Shown here piece by piece: positions 1 to 8,717 of a DNA stretch of 42,278 nt. This stretch comes from an uncultured Clostridium sp. Its GTDB lineage: Bacteria; Bacillota; Clostridia; Lachnospirales; Lachnospiraceae. The notes beneath the pieces were generated by a model. The model made no database searches. It was not told where the DNA came from and saw only the letters and a program-made list of their open reading frames with translations. The stretch lies in contig URUX01000002.1 of the NCBI GenBank assembly GCA_900551135.1, forward strand, positions 1-42,278. The letters are read 5' to 3'. The stretch's first letter is position 1. Every line of letters starts with the position of its first letter. Position numbers and translations under genes: made by a program.

Positions 1-33
1 ACTTAGCAATTCACATTTTTTAGATGTGGCCTG

Positions 34-209
34 TGGAATTTAGTCTTACATACCAAATATCCAGAGGTCTCTTTTCCATGTCATAAACTCAGATATTTTA
101 TGAGAAGTCAGCTTAATTATACCAGTTATCTAAAGATTTTGCTCATTATAATTCAATAAAATCAAGGAATTTTAATGTCCGGTGGAATTTACCGCTGCAC
201 TGGAATTTA
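34..209 (+). repeat. Three direct TGGAATTTA repeats beside the integrase
   Basis: The nonamer TGGAATTTA occurs at 34-42, 183-191 and 201-209, all in the same orientation, in the AT-rich non-coding stretch just downstream of the integrase gene. Short direct repeats near an int gene are typical of integrase arm-binding sites within an att region. The function is inferred from position; no core site could be identified. No tRNA gene is visible in 1-239. Confidence 0.35.
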
Positions 210-239
210 AAATTTCAAGTTAGCTCTGTTCTTTCATTT

Positions 240-1541
240 TTACGCTATCTCTGGAAGGAATTTTGTTACATCCACCACAATCTCCAGCAGTTCATTTTTA
301 AACAGCTCATTTTCTTCCATATTGGGAAGCACCATTTCCATATACCCCTCTATTTCTGGTACTCCATCTGCTATGATCTCCCTGTTGTCAGCATAGACAT
401 CCATTGTTATGAGTTCCTTGGCATGCCCCATGAGTTTTGATACTGCTTTCGGATTAAACTCTTCTTTCAGCAAAAGCGTACAATAGGTACTGCGTAAATC
501 ATGCCAGCGAATATCTGGCAGCCCGCTTTCAGCCAAAAGTTGTTTATAATACTTGCAATGGAATCCTTTACTCCTTGGTCTGCCATAAGTAGAACAGCAA
601 ATATAGTCCAAATCCTGAAACTCTCCCTTTCGACGATTTCTGTTTGCTTCATACACCTGCCGTTCCTTTAAAATTTCCTCAAAGACATAATCTGGAATCG
701 GAATTTCTCTGTAACTGGATTTTGTCTTTAATCCCACCTCCTGTTTCGTAAATGTTTTAGGTGCAAAATCTTCTTTTTTCGCATTATGTATCCTTCCCAA
801 CTGTCGGTTCACATGTAAGGTTCTGTTAATATAATCGATATCCGAATATTTTACGCCATTGATCTCAGATCTGCGAAGTCCCATAAGTACTCCAAAAAGT
901 ACCTGCATATGAATCGGGGTATCCTTGCTTTTCTCCAGCAAAACTAAAACCTGCTCCATCGTCAGTGTTTTCTGTGTGTCAATGCTTCTGCTTCTGAAAG
1001 CTGTTTTCTTCTGTGATGTTTCTGTTTTAGGTAATCCTACTCCCTCCACTGGACTAACAGAAATCACTTTGCTCGTTACCGCATAACGAAAAGAGACATT
1101 CATGATTGTTTTTACCTGCTCTGCTACTGACCTTGAATAACTCGCCTTTGCATTAAACAATTTTTGAATGTCTCCACGGGTAACATCCGCCATTCTTTTA
1201 TTTCCTAAAGCTGGAATGATATGATTATTTACTGTATTGCAGTAATTATAATAGGTTTCATGGCTTTCAGTCCGTTTTCCTATGTCTATCTCTAGCCAGG
1301 AAAGCATAAAGTCTGCAACCTTTACCTTTGAATACACAATAAACGTACCATTGTATAATTCTGCAATTGTCTTCTCTCTTGCCTTATTCGCCTCCTTCTC
1401 TGTTTTAAAACCCGATTTCTGATACGGCTTTTCGCTTCCATCCAGATATTTTAAAAATATCCTGTAGCCGAATCCTGAGCGCACAGGCATTACCTGTGAC
1501 ACTCTCCATTCGACATAATTCTTCAAATCCAAATTTAACAT
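240..1541 (-). CDS. Tyrosine recombinase / ICE integrase
   Basis: This 433-residue protein has the full layout of a Tn916-type site-specific integrase: an AP2-like arm-binding N terminus (about 10-65), a SAM-like core-binding domain (about 70-165) and a C-terminal catalytic domain. The catalytic set is visible: R223/R224 in LMGLRRSEI, H347-x-x-R350 in WHDLRSTYC, H373 in LMGHAKE and the nucleophile Y383 in MDVYA. It should catalyse integration and excision of the element. Its ATG overlaps the stop of the upstream integrase fragment in the sequence ATGTTAA (1535-1541), so it was translationally coupled to it. A Shine-Dalgarno sequence (AAGGCGGTG) lies inside that upstream frame. All catalytic residues are present, so it may be active even though the rest of the element is degraded. 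Confidence 0.9.
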   Translation of the reverse strand: MLNLDLKNYVEWRVSQVMPVRSGFGYRIFLKYLDGSEKPYQKSGFKTEKEANKAREKTIAELYNGTFIVYSKVKVADFMLSWLEIDIGKRTESHETYYNYCNTVNNHIIPALGNKRMADVTRGDIQKLFNAKASYSRSVAEQVKTIMNVSFRYAVTSKVISVSPVEGVGLPKTETSQKKTAFRSRSIDTQKTLTMEQVLVLLEKSKDTPIHMQVLFGVLMGLRRSEINGVKYSDIDYINRTLHVNRQLGRIHNAKKEDFAPKTFTKQEVGLKTKSSYREIPIPDYVFEEILKERQVYEANRNRRKGEFQDLDYICCSTYGRPRSKGFHCKYYKQLLAESGLPDIRWHDLRSTYCTLLLKEEFNPKAVSKLMGHAKELITMDVYADNREIIADGVPEIEGYMEMVLPNMEENELFKNELLEIVVDVTKFLPEIA

Positions 1542-1750
1542 ATAGAAACACCGCCTTCTGGAATAAAAGTATGATTCATAAATGTAATAATCTGCTCATT
1601 CTCATCCATGACCTCACAATAATATTCAAATGTTGTATTAACACTTGCATGCCCCAAAAGAGCTGATATTTTAATCAGAGGAACCTTCTGCTCTATCAAA
1701 ATCGTTGCATACATATGGCGCAGACCATGCACTGTAATATGAGATAAGGA
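1535..1750 (-). pseudogene. C-terminal fragment of a second tyrosine recombinase
   Basis: Only the last part of a catalytic domain remains: HGLRHMYATIL supplies the H-x-x-R box, LLGHASVNTTFEYY supplies the second histidine and the nucleophilic tyrosine, and the tail runs to a stop at 1535-1537. The N-terminal two thirds, including the first catalytic arginine, are gone. Upstream of about 1750 the open frame continues only by chance, because that DNA encodes a VirB4 fragment on the plus strand. The fragment overlaps the start of the intact integrase by 7 bases, so the ancestor carried two coupled integrases. It cannot be active. Confidence 0.8.
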
Positions 1751-1753
1751 CGG

Positions 1754-2026
1754 TTTGGAAAAGGCATCATCAACAACTCCAAGACCAAGATTATCCTGAA
1801 TCTGGAAGATGACGAGGCCATGCGTGTCCAGACCACGCTGCACCTGTCCGATGCGGAAATCATGGAGGCCACGCATTTTGAACGGGGAAGCGGACTGATC
1901 AGCACCAACAATAACAATATCATGGTAGAGTTTAAGGCAAGCCCGTTGGAGAAGGATCTGATTACCACCGACCGCAGAGAACTGAAAGACCTAGCAGCCA
2001 GAAAACGAATGGAACAGGCTGGCTGA
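1754..2026 (+). pseudogene. 3' fragment of VirB4/TraE-type conjugation ATPase
   Basis: From about 1757 the plus strand reads GKGIINNSKTKIILNLED, then THFERGSGLISTNNNN and KDLITTDRREL before a stop at 2024-2026. This matches my recollection of the conserved C terminus of VirB4-like ATPases of Gram-positive ICEs, which power the mating-pair channel. Only about 90 of an expected 600-800 residues remain, and the Walker A and B regions are missing. The break coincides with the truncated integrase on the opposite strand, so one deletion joined the two. The next genes downstream belong to the same conjugation module. The family assignment is by recognition, without an alignment. Confidence 0.65.
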
Positions 2027-2132
2027 CAGTGAATGCGTCCCGATTGCGTACTGTTTACGTCTTTTGTAAAACTGCCTGAGCGGATGACGCATAGATTACG
2101 CCTTTTATACGCAAAGCAAGGAGGTGAGGCTT

Positions 2133-2737
2133 TTGAAAACCCGCTCAGACCTTTACAGCCAGGAAGCGGCTGAACTGCTCCGGCTGATTACCATGTACCC
2201 AGGCATTCTGGAGCTGCAGCTTATCCGTTTCTTCTATGCCGGCAGCGCCTTTCCCATCAGTACGCCTGTCACTCCGTCAGCGGACTTTTGGTCGGTCATG
2301 GAATGGAACCTGTTTTTCAGCTTCTTACCAGCGCAGATTCCGGCACCCGCTGTTTTTTTCTTCTGGATGGCAATTATGAGCACTTTTATTATCTGACAAA
2401 CGACCACCATGGCGAGGTGCTTCTAAGACTTTTATGCTGTCCTGAAAAAACTGCTGCATTAAACAGAACCCTTTCCCTTGATCTGTCCCCGAAAAAAACA
2501 GATTGGAGCATTGAGAATGATGGCTTTGACAATCAGGGCAATGCCGTACTGTTCGGATATTTTTTTGATATTCCCCGAATTAACCGGTTCTGTTCTGCAC
2601 TCCAGATACAGGAACGCACAGGAACCATTATCTGCTTTGACTTCCAAAGTGAAGTCCTCTTCCGCTGCTTTGGAAACCGGATTTCACTTCAGACAATCAG
2701 TTTTGAAAAATTTGAAAGGAGGTTTTTCCATCAATAA
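2133..2737 (+). pseudogene. Frameshifted ICE protein, DUF5697-like N terminus
   Basis: The likely start is TTG at 2133, after a good ribosome site (AAGGAGGTG). The first frame reads KTRSDLYSQEAAELLRLIT, which resembles the N terminus of the DUF5697 family found in Clostridia ICEs. After about residue 37 the reading must change frame (within about 2244-2288) to continue as VSGLLVGHGMEPVFQLLT through CFFLLDGNYEHFYYL to the stop at 2735-2737. In the first frame the protein ends early, at 2396. The function of the family is unknown. It lies between the VirB4 fragment and VirD4, so a role in conjugation is inferred from position only. The second half is less clearly DUF5697, so the family name is tentative. 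Confidence 0.5.
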
Positions 2738-4660
2738 ACGAAATCTATTGAAATTTTTACTCTTTGCGCCAACAGCATTCATTGCTGTTTTATATGCCAG
2801 CGGCTATCTGGCTCAGCTGATCGGCAACTATGCTCTCTGGCAACAGGGCGGCGGCTATCCGGGAGACGGTACTTCTCCTGCGGCCGCGTCGCCTCATTTT
2901 TTTACCTGCCTGACTGCCGTATTTCGCCCTCCCTATGGCATTTACGGAATCTTCATCTGTATAGGGCTTCTGGCTGTTTTAGTGCTTCTGGTCATGCGGA
3001 TGGGATACAGCGATACTGGAGAATATGACCAGAACCGGAATTTCACCTATTCTGCCAAAGGAGCCTATGGTACATCCGGTTGGATGAACCGAAAGGAAAT
3101 GGCAGGAGTTCTTGATCTCATCCCAGATCTTCGCCGCCACCATGGGGTTGTTCTGGGACTTTTAGATGGCAAGGCAGTCTGTGTACCGGAACAGACGCGG
3201 CTCAACAGCAATCTAGCTGTTTACGGAGCCAGCGGTTCCATGAAAACACGTTCCTTCTGCATGAACCGGATTCTTCAGGGCGTATCTAGGGGAGAATCCC
3301 TGATTATCTGTGATCCGAAATCAGAGCTGTACGAAAAGTCCAGTGAATACCTACGGGAAAAGGGCTATACTGTTCGGGTTTTTAATCTGGTGAATCCAGA
3401 AAACTCCGATTCCTGGAACTGTCTTGCCGAAATCGAAGGTCAAGAGCTGATGGCACAGCTTTTTGTGGATGTCATTATAAAAAATACCGCCAACGGAAAT
3501 AAAGGGGATCATTTCTGGGACTCTGCCGAGATGAATCTGTTAAAGGCTCTGGTTCTGTATGTAGAAAAAGGCTATCCGCCGGAAAACAGCAACATGGGGC
3601 GGGTTTACCAGCTGCTGACACTCCACTCCGAATCCGCTTTAAACAGTCTGTTTGATGTGCTTCCAGCCAGTCATCCAGCAAAAGCCCCTTACAGCCTTTT
3701 CAGGCAGGCTTCCGATACGGTCCGCAGCGGTGTCATTATCGGGCTTGGGAGCCGTCTTCAGGTATTCCAGTCTGAACTGATTAAAAAGATTACGGCTAGG
3801 GATGAAATTGATCTGGAACTGTCAGGACAGATTCACTGCGCTTATTTCCTTGTTACAAGCGATCAGGACAGCACCTTTGATTTCCTTGCCTCCCTGTTTT
3901 ATCCTTCATTTTTATCAAGCTTGTCCGTTATGCGGATAAAAACTGTGAAGGCGGAAAGCTTCCGGTTCCCGTCCATGTGCTGGGTGAGGAACTGACTGCC
4001 TGCGGCACGATTCCAGATTTATCCCGCCGTCTCAGTGTCATCCGATCCCGTAACATTTCCATGTCCTGTGTGTTTCAGAATCTGGCTGGCCTGCAGAACC
4101 GGTATCCACAAAATCTGTGGCAGGAAATCCTAGGAAACTGTGATGTCCAGTTATTTTTAGGCTGTACCGATCCGCTTACTGCCGAATTTGTATCTTCCCG
4201 AACCGGACTTGCAAGCGTGGCCGTTTCCAGCCAATCCAAACAGCTGGGAACCTGGCGAATTTCCAACTATACTCCAGAATTCAGGGAAACCAGCGGCATA
4301 GGAAAATGACCAGTGCTCACACCAGACGAGGTACTCCGCCTGCCAATCGATCAGGCGCTTGTAATCATCCGTGGAAAGAAAATCTTAAAGGTGGACAAAA
4401 TGGATTATTCCAAACATCCGGAATACCCAAAGCTGCGCTCCTGCAAGGCTTCCGCCCATATACCGGAATGGCGCCGGATAGAAATAGAAAAAGCCAGAGA
4501 AGCCGAAGCCCCTCTGCCACCATCTTCCAAAAAATCAGTCCGGCGCAAAGCAAAGCCTGTGTCTTCAGAGGATTCCCCTGTTTCCCCAAAAAAGGTTTCC
4601 CATCATCTGGAGCCGCCATCCGGAATTGTTTCTGCAGATAAAGACTCTATTATGTCTTAA
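2730..4660 (+). pseudogene. VirD4/TraG-type coupling protein, multiply broken
   Basis: Type IV coupling proteins bring the relaxase-DNA complex to the conjugation channel at the membrane. Here two N-terminal membrane segments (FLLFAPTAFIAVLYASGYL and IFICIGLLAVLVLLVM) precede a Walker A region, YGASGSMKTRSF, and LIICDPKSELYEKS. Three lesions are seen. The best ribosome site (AAAGGAGG) points to ATC at 2730 rather than ATG. A one-base loss near 3900-3905 moves the frame, so the true sequence continues as FIKLVRYADKN, VLGEELTACG and LGNCDVQLFLGCTDPLTAEF. An in-frame TGA at 4307-4309 interrupts GIGK-PVLTPDEVLRLP, probably once CGA, and the frame runs on to 4660. The Walker B region reads LGEE rather than the usual hydrophobic-D-E. 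It is almost certainly inactive. Confidence 0.85.
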
Positions 4661-4689
4661 TCTATAAAAAATTTTAAGGAGGATTTATT

Positions 4690-6132
4690 ATGGCAACAAA
4701 GAAAAAAGAATTATTGGAACAGGAATCTGTATCCATGGAATGTGAACTGAATACCGAAGAGGTTTCTCCTGAAATTTCCTTGGAAGCTGCTGATGAAGCA
4801 GTGACCTCCCCTGCTACTGACAGTACAGAAAACGAACCGGATCTGGATGAACTTTTAAGTATCATGGATGAGGGCACCGAAGCTTCCGCCCCCGGTGACC
4901 CCAGTGAATCAGCTCCCCCTGGATTATCTGAAGCAACTCCGGTAAGCGAACTGGAGACTGGTGTTCTCCCTTCCGATACTGCTGCTGAAACAGTTTCTGT
5001 AAAACCCAAACGGACAACCAGAAAAAAAGCGGAGTTGGCAGAAACAGAGCAGGCGATTCAGACACCGGATCCAGAAACAGTGCCCGATACTCTTACAGAC
5101 GAAGAAATGCCCAATGCTCTTGAAGAAAGCTCCGAAGCTGCGCCATCTTCTGCTCCAACAAGGTCAGAGCCTTCCAGCAGAAACCGAAAAGCAGAAGCAT
5201 CCGTACTTACCATCGAAAGCCGGGGCGCAGTAGAAACGGCGGAAACCCGTGAGGATGTCATCTGGCACGAAATACACAACGCATACCGAACCCGAAAAAT
5301 CCTGACAGGGCAGCTTGGCGGTATCGAACAGACTGATGCGGGAAAAACCATTGCCATCGTAGATTATAAGGGATTCCGGATTGTAATCCCCTTAAAAGAA
5401 ATGATGATCAATCTGGGGCGCAGTCCTTCCGGTCAGGAATATACCGAATTGATGCTCCGGCAAAATAAGGTTCTTGGAAATATGCTTGGCGCAGAAATAG
5501 ACTTCATTGTAAAGGGTATTGACTCCAGAAGTCGCAGCGTTGTGGCAAGCCGTAAAGATGCCATGCTTAAAAAGCGTCAGATCTTCTATTTGGACACAGA
5601 TGCCTCCGGTCTATACCGCATCTATGATGAGCGTATCGTTCAGGCGCGTGTAATTGCTGTGGCAGAAAAAGTTATCCGGGTGGAAATTTTTGGAGTAGAA
5701 TGTTCCATCATGGCCCGCGACCTTGCCTGGGACTGGATTGGTGATGCACATGAGCGTTTTTCCGTAGGCGATCAGGTTCTGGTTCGGATACTGAGTGTCT
5801 GCCGTGACAGCCTGGAAGACATTGGCGTGAAGGCAGATATCAAGAGCATATCTCAGAATACCAATCATGACAACCTGAAAAAGTGCAGAATCCAGAGCAA
5901 ATATGCCGGCAAAGTTACGGATGTGCATAAAGGTGTAGTCTACATCCGCCTGTCCAACGGCGTAAATGCTGTAGCCCACTCCTGCTATGATTACCGCACT
6001 CCCGGCAAAAAAGATGATGTCAGCTTTGCGGTAACCGTCTGGATGAAGAAAGGGGTGTTGCTGTGGGAATCATCACGAGAATTATCCGGCAAAATCTGTA
6101 AACAAAAATCAGGTAATCAGCTTTCTTTTTAG
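4690..6132 (+). CDS. ICE-encoded S1/OB-fold protein, C-terminal frameshift
   Basis: This 480-residue protein starts at an ATG after AAGGAGG. Residues 1-165 are acidic and low in complexity. The conserved part has an OB-like segment (LTGQLGGIEQTDAGK, IVDYKGFRIVIPL) and a later S1-type RNA-binding segment near residues 395-450 (YAGKVTDVHKGVVYIRL). Proteins of this kind follow VirD4 in many Lachnospiraceae ICEs; their role is not established. The last 30 residues are out of frame. Inserting one base near 6034-6038 restores LDEERGVAVGIITRII and a stop at 6099-6101, so the native C terminus has been lost by a single-base deletion. Most of the protein would still be made. Confidence 0.75.
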   Translation: MATKKKELLEQESVSMECELNTEEVSPEISLEAADEAVTSPATDSTENEPDLDELLSIMDEGTEASAPGDPSESAPPGLSEATPVSELETGVLPSDTAAETVSVKPKRTTRKKAELAETEQAIQTPDPETVPDTLTDEEMPNALEESSEAAPSSAPTRSEPSSRNRKAEASVLTIESRGAVETAETREDVIWHEIHNAYRTRKILTGQLGGIEQTDAGKTIAIVDYKGFRIVIPLKEMMINLGRSPSGQEYTELMLRQNKVLGNMLGAEIDFIVKGIDSRSRSVVASRKDAMLKKRQIFYLDTDASGLYRIYDERIVQARVIAVAEKVIRVEIFGVECSIMARDLAWDWIGDAHERFSVGDQVLVRILSVCRDSLEDIGVKADIKSISQNTNHDNLKKCRIQSKYAGKVTDVHKGVVYIRLSNGVNAVAHSCYDYRTPGKKDDVSFAVTVWMKKGVLLWESSRELSGKICKQKSGNQLSF

Positions 6133-6148
6133 ATGGGCTGATTACCTG
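6110..6148. terminator. Inverted repeat after the conjugation genes
   Basis: A 12-bp perfect inverted repeat, CAGGTAATCAGC with GCTGATTACCTG, encloses a 15-base loop and sits at the 3' end of the S1-domain gene. No long T-run follows on the plus strand, so termination is plausible but not certain. Confidence 0.45.
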
Positions 6149-6190
6149 TAAAAAGGTAAAAAACTAGGACGCTGTCGCAACACCGCCCCG

Positions 6191-6217
6191 TCCAAAAACT
6201 GCTGAGCAGTTTTTGGA
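6191..6217. repeat. 27-bp palindrome
   Basis: TCCAAAAACTGCT pairs perfectly with AGCAGTTTTTGGA around a single central base. It lies between the end of the ICE fragment and the end of the HEPN gene. It could act as a terminator in either direction or as a protein-binding site; position alone does not decide. Confidence 0.5.
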
Positions 6218-6302
6218 TGCTACACATACTGCAAAAAAATCTGTTCAAAAAGTCAACTAATTTTCTACTCCTAATAAAGCTTTCCAAGCCACTCCGAGAG
6301 AA

Positions 6303-8105
6303 TTAGAGCAGAGAAATAATCCCTGTTTCTCTTAAATTTTTCAAAAGTTCTTTAGGATTAGCCCCTTTTTTCGATGATTTGATATCTGTATATTCTCTAA
6401 AATTATCTTTAATAATTTCAAAAATATTTTCAATAGTACTTTCCGGATATCTCTCCCAACACATTACTACCTCAGCAACAAAACTCGCCAAATAATCATC
6501 TAAATGCTCGATTTGACGAAGAAGTGAAATATTATCATTCAAGGCAGAATGGGCAATCTCATTACGTATCCGATATAATCTGCTTAACTGAAGTTTTATA
6601 TTTCTATAATGGCGATCTATTCTATCAAACATTTTATTAGCATCTGTAGATAAATTATGCATTTCTTTGCATCTTTCTGTGAGAAGATCATTTATTCTGC
6701 ACCTTTCCAATAACTCCTCATATATATCACTACTATTGAAAGTTTCTATGATTTGTTTTACCATTTCTTCTTTAGATGGATTTTTCAAATTAATTGTCAT
6801 ACTTGAAAATTCAAAGTTCACACCACATCTAGAACAATCTTCTGCAAAGTTCCTAAAACAACGGTAAATATACCTTAAACATAATGCAGGAGGAACCGTT
6901 TCTAGTACATTTCCTATTATGTTTTCATACATTTCTGTCCGGCATAAAGATTCTAATGCAACCCAAGTATTCATATATTTTTCTGTCTGTGCATATGATA
7001 CCTTACCCATATTCGCATAGCTGTATGCTGCCTGCAACTTTGCTCGCACATTAGGCTTTGCTTGTTTATCCAGTTCTCTAGAACTCCGAAAGATTTTATT
7101 TGCTCCTTCAAGATAATCATATGTACTATATAAATCTTTCGCTTTTAAGTGTATAACATATTCATTTGATGGATTGGCAGCAAACCAACTGATATCACGA
7201 ACACTCCACGGTTCAGTTAAATTATAAAAGCTTAAAATATTCAGTGTATTAGCAATTTTTGAGATTGCTAAATGAGATGCGGAGTACACATCATATGCAA
7301 AAACGGATGTCAGTAAATATATTTGATTCTTTTCTATATCTTTATTAGGCAAAAAGGGATACTGAAACAAAACTTCTGCTACTGTAATAGCAGTAATATC
7401 CATTCGTCTTATTTCATCTAAAACTCTATCTCGTGCCGCTTCATTCTTTTGACCAGGTGCATTTTTGGCTCTGATTTTAAATGGAAGAAAAATATAGTAT
7501 TCCTCTTTTTCAATACTAGAAAGTTTTTCTTTGAATTCATCCCACGCATATATATTGTTTTTTGAATCCTTGAGCATACCTATAACACTATGTAAAGCAT
7601 CAATAGACCATCCATTATTTGAACAACAACTTACTAATTGGTTAGCCTTAGATATAATTTCAAATGCATTATTATCATCTACACTTTTCTTTAAACTATC
7701 AATAAGATTTTCAAAATAATGCGGTTTTATTATTTTTATCGCATAATCAATCTGATGCAATAATGTTCGAAGCTGTGAATCTGTATCTAATTTCTCGCCA
7801 AAATGGTTCATTAGACGTGTACGAACAACAGGATAGTATTCTTTTAAAACGAAATCAGACTTAATGATTTCAAAAGTCTCACTTTTACAGTCATCCACAT
7901 TATGATTGGAATTACTATATCTTTCTAATCGTTGATTTATTACTTTTTGTAACTCTTCTAATGCAGACAAAGTGTTCATTAACCGAAACTGATATGTATC
8001 CACTGTCTTTTTTGCTGTTAGCTCTTTCCAAACCTGATACAATAAATAATACTTAGAATCAACACCTTGTTCCGCTAAATCTGCGTTATTGCAATACTTT
8101 ACCAT
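6303..8105 (-). CDS. Large HEPN-domain protein, candidate defence RNase
   Basis: A 600-residue protein, probably cytosolic. The C-terminal third looks like an ApeA-type HEPN domain: a helix with TWVALESLCRTEMYENI, then LSRLYRIRNEIAHSA, which contains the R-x4-H motif (RNEIAH, residues 514-519) used by HEPN ribonucleases. The N-terminal 350 residues are helical and unrecognised. I chose ATG at 8105 because AGAGGGTG lies just upstream and a promoter (8140-8168) fits it. A longer frame from TTG at 8195 would add a hydrophobic stretch but lacks a ribosome site and would begin upstream of that promoter. The gene is markedly AT-rich, stands alone and sits between ICE fragments, as expected of acquired antiviral genes. 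The RNase role is inferred from the motif; no partner gene adjoins. Confidence 0.7.
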   Translation of the reverse strand: MVKYCNNADLAEQGVDSKYYLLYQVWKELTAKKTVDTYQFRLMNTLSALEELQKVINQRLERYSNSNHNVDDCKSETFEIIKSDFVLKEYYPVVRTRLMNHFGEKLDTDSQLRTLLHQIDYAIKIIKPHYFENLIDSLKKSVDDNNAFEIISKANQLVSCCSNNGWSIDALHSVIGMLKDSKNNIYAWDEFKEKLSSIEKEEYYIFLPFKIRAKNAPGQKNEAARDRVLDEIRRMDITAITVAEVLFQYPFLPNKDIEKNQIYLLTSVFAYDVYSASHLAISKIANTLNILSFYNLTEPWSVRDISWFAANPSNEYVIHLKAKDLYSTYDYLEGANKIFRSSRELDKQAKPNVRAKLQAAYSYANMGKVSYAQTEKYMNTWVALESLCRTEMYENIIGNVLETVPPALCLRYIYRCFRNFAEDCSRCGVNFEFSSMTINLKNPSKEEMVKQIIETFNSSDIYEELLERCRINDLLTERCKEMHNLSTDANKMFDRIDRHYRNIKLQLSRLYRIRNEIAHSALNDNISLLRQIEHLDDYLASFVAEVVMCWERYPESTIENIFEIIKDNFREYTDIKSSKKGANPKELLKNLRETGIISLL

Positions 8106-8139
8106 TTTCACCCTCTTGACTTTCAGTGTTTTATCGCAT

Positions 8140-8168
8140 ATAATGTACATAGATAGAAATACTATCAA
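8140..8168 (-). promoter_or_regulatory. Promoter of the HEPN gene
   Basis: On the minus strand TTGATA (8163-8168) and CATTAT (8140-8145) are separated by exactly 17 bases, giving a sigma-A type promoter with transcription starting about 28 bases before ATG 8105. Confidence 0.6.
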
Positions 8169-8353
8169 GAATATAAGAGACTCGTTTAATGACAAACTAG
8201 AGCCAATAAGAGCCGTGTCATTTTACCTGTCTCTTTTTATTTTACACGATTCGACTTAAAATAACAATTCTAATTTCTAAAGAAAGTAAAATCAGCACAC
8301 CTCTGGCATAACATTGGCACATTTTTGCTCTTTCCCCGTAAATCCATACCTGT

Positions 8354-8412
8354 TATACTATGTATAGTCAAAAATTTGTAAAGCAGCCGTTCCTCATGGG
8401 ACGGCTGTTTTT
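8354..8412 (+). terminator. Leader hairpin with T-run (possible attenuator)
   Basis: A TATACT -10 box at 8354-8359 is followed about 25 bases later by CAGCCGT (8384-8390) pairing with ACGGCTG (8401-8407) and then TTTTT (8408-8412). This complete intrinsic terminator lies between a promoter-like box and the HTH gene at 8424, so it would act as an attenuator in the leader. No good -35 box is seen, which suggests an activated promoter. Confidence 0.55.
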
Positions 8413-8423
8413 ATGTAAAGGCG

Positions 8424-8654
8424 GTGGTTATTATTTTTCAAAACAAAATCCGCAAGATTCTGAAGGATGACATGGATTTTAAAGAAATGCTGTTGCTTGC
8501 ACAAATGGGAAATGAAGCGGCGGTTATCATGCTGTTGGAAATGTATAAGCCGCTGCTGATTAAAAATGCAATTCTGAATGGCAGGTTTGACGAGGATTTG
8601 TATCAGGAACTTTGCATCACGTTTTGGAAGTGTATTCGGAGATTTCGGGCATAG
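8424..8654 (+). CDS. Conjugative-transposon HTH protein (sigma-like)
   Basis: This 76-residue protein contains EMLLLAQMGNEAAVIMLLEM and FDEDLYQELCITFWKCI. That is the pattern of the small helix-turn-helix proteins of Tn916-family elements, which resemble region 2 of sigma factors and are thought to regulate element genes. The start is uncertain: GTG at 8424 overlaps the purine-rich ribosome site (AAAGGCGGTG), and the conserved part begins at about residue 16. The gene is preceded by an attenuator-like hairpin, a common arrangement in these elements. It is the only plus-strand gene between 6300 and 38600. Confidence 0.7.
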   Translation: MVIIFQNKIRKILKDDMDFKEMLLLAQMGNEAAVIMLLEMYKPLLIKNAILNGRFDEDLYQELCITFWKCIRRFRA

Positions 8655-8717
8655 GTCTGAGGGGTGGTGCTGACAGGAAAAACAAGGGAACTGCCGCAAA
8701 TACATATAATTTCTGGA

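Noticed and set aside
1..239. tRNA gene as integration target
   Set aside because: No cloverleaf or T-loop sequence could be found on either strand.
1751..1876. N-terminal part of the second integrase frame
   Set aside because: This stretch encodes the VirB4 C terminus on the plus strand; the minus-strand frame is open by chance.
2478..2729. N-terminal extension of VirD4 from ATG 2478
   Set aside because: It overlaps the DUF5697-like gene in another frame and has no ribosome site. The strong site just before 2730 marks the real gene start.
4306..4641. 111-residue plus-strand frame starting MTSAHTRRG
   Set aside because: It is out of frame with the VirD4 tail, which reads VLTPDEVLRLP after the in-frame TGA and matches the family.
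8106..8195. TTG start with a hydrophobic N terminus for the HEPN protein
   Set aside because: There is no ribosome site, and the promoter at 8140-8168 would start transcription downstream of it.
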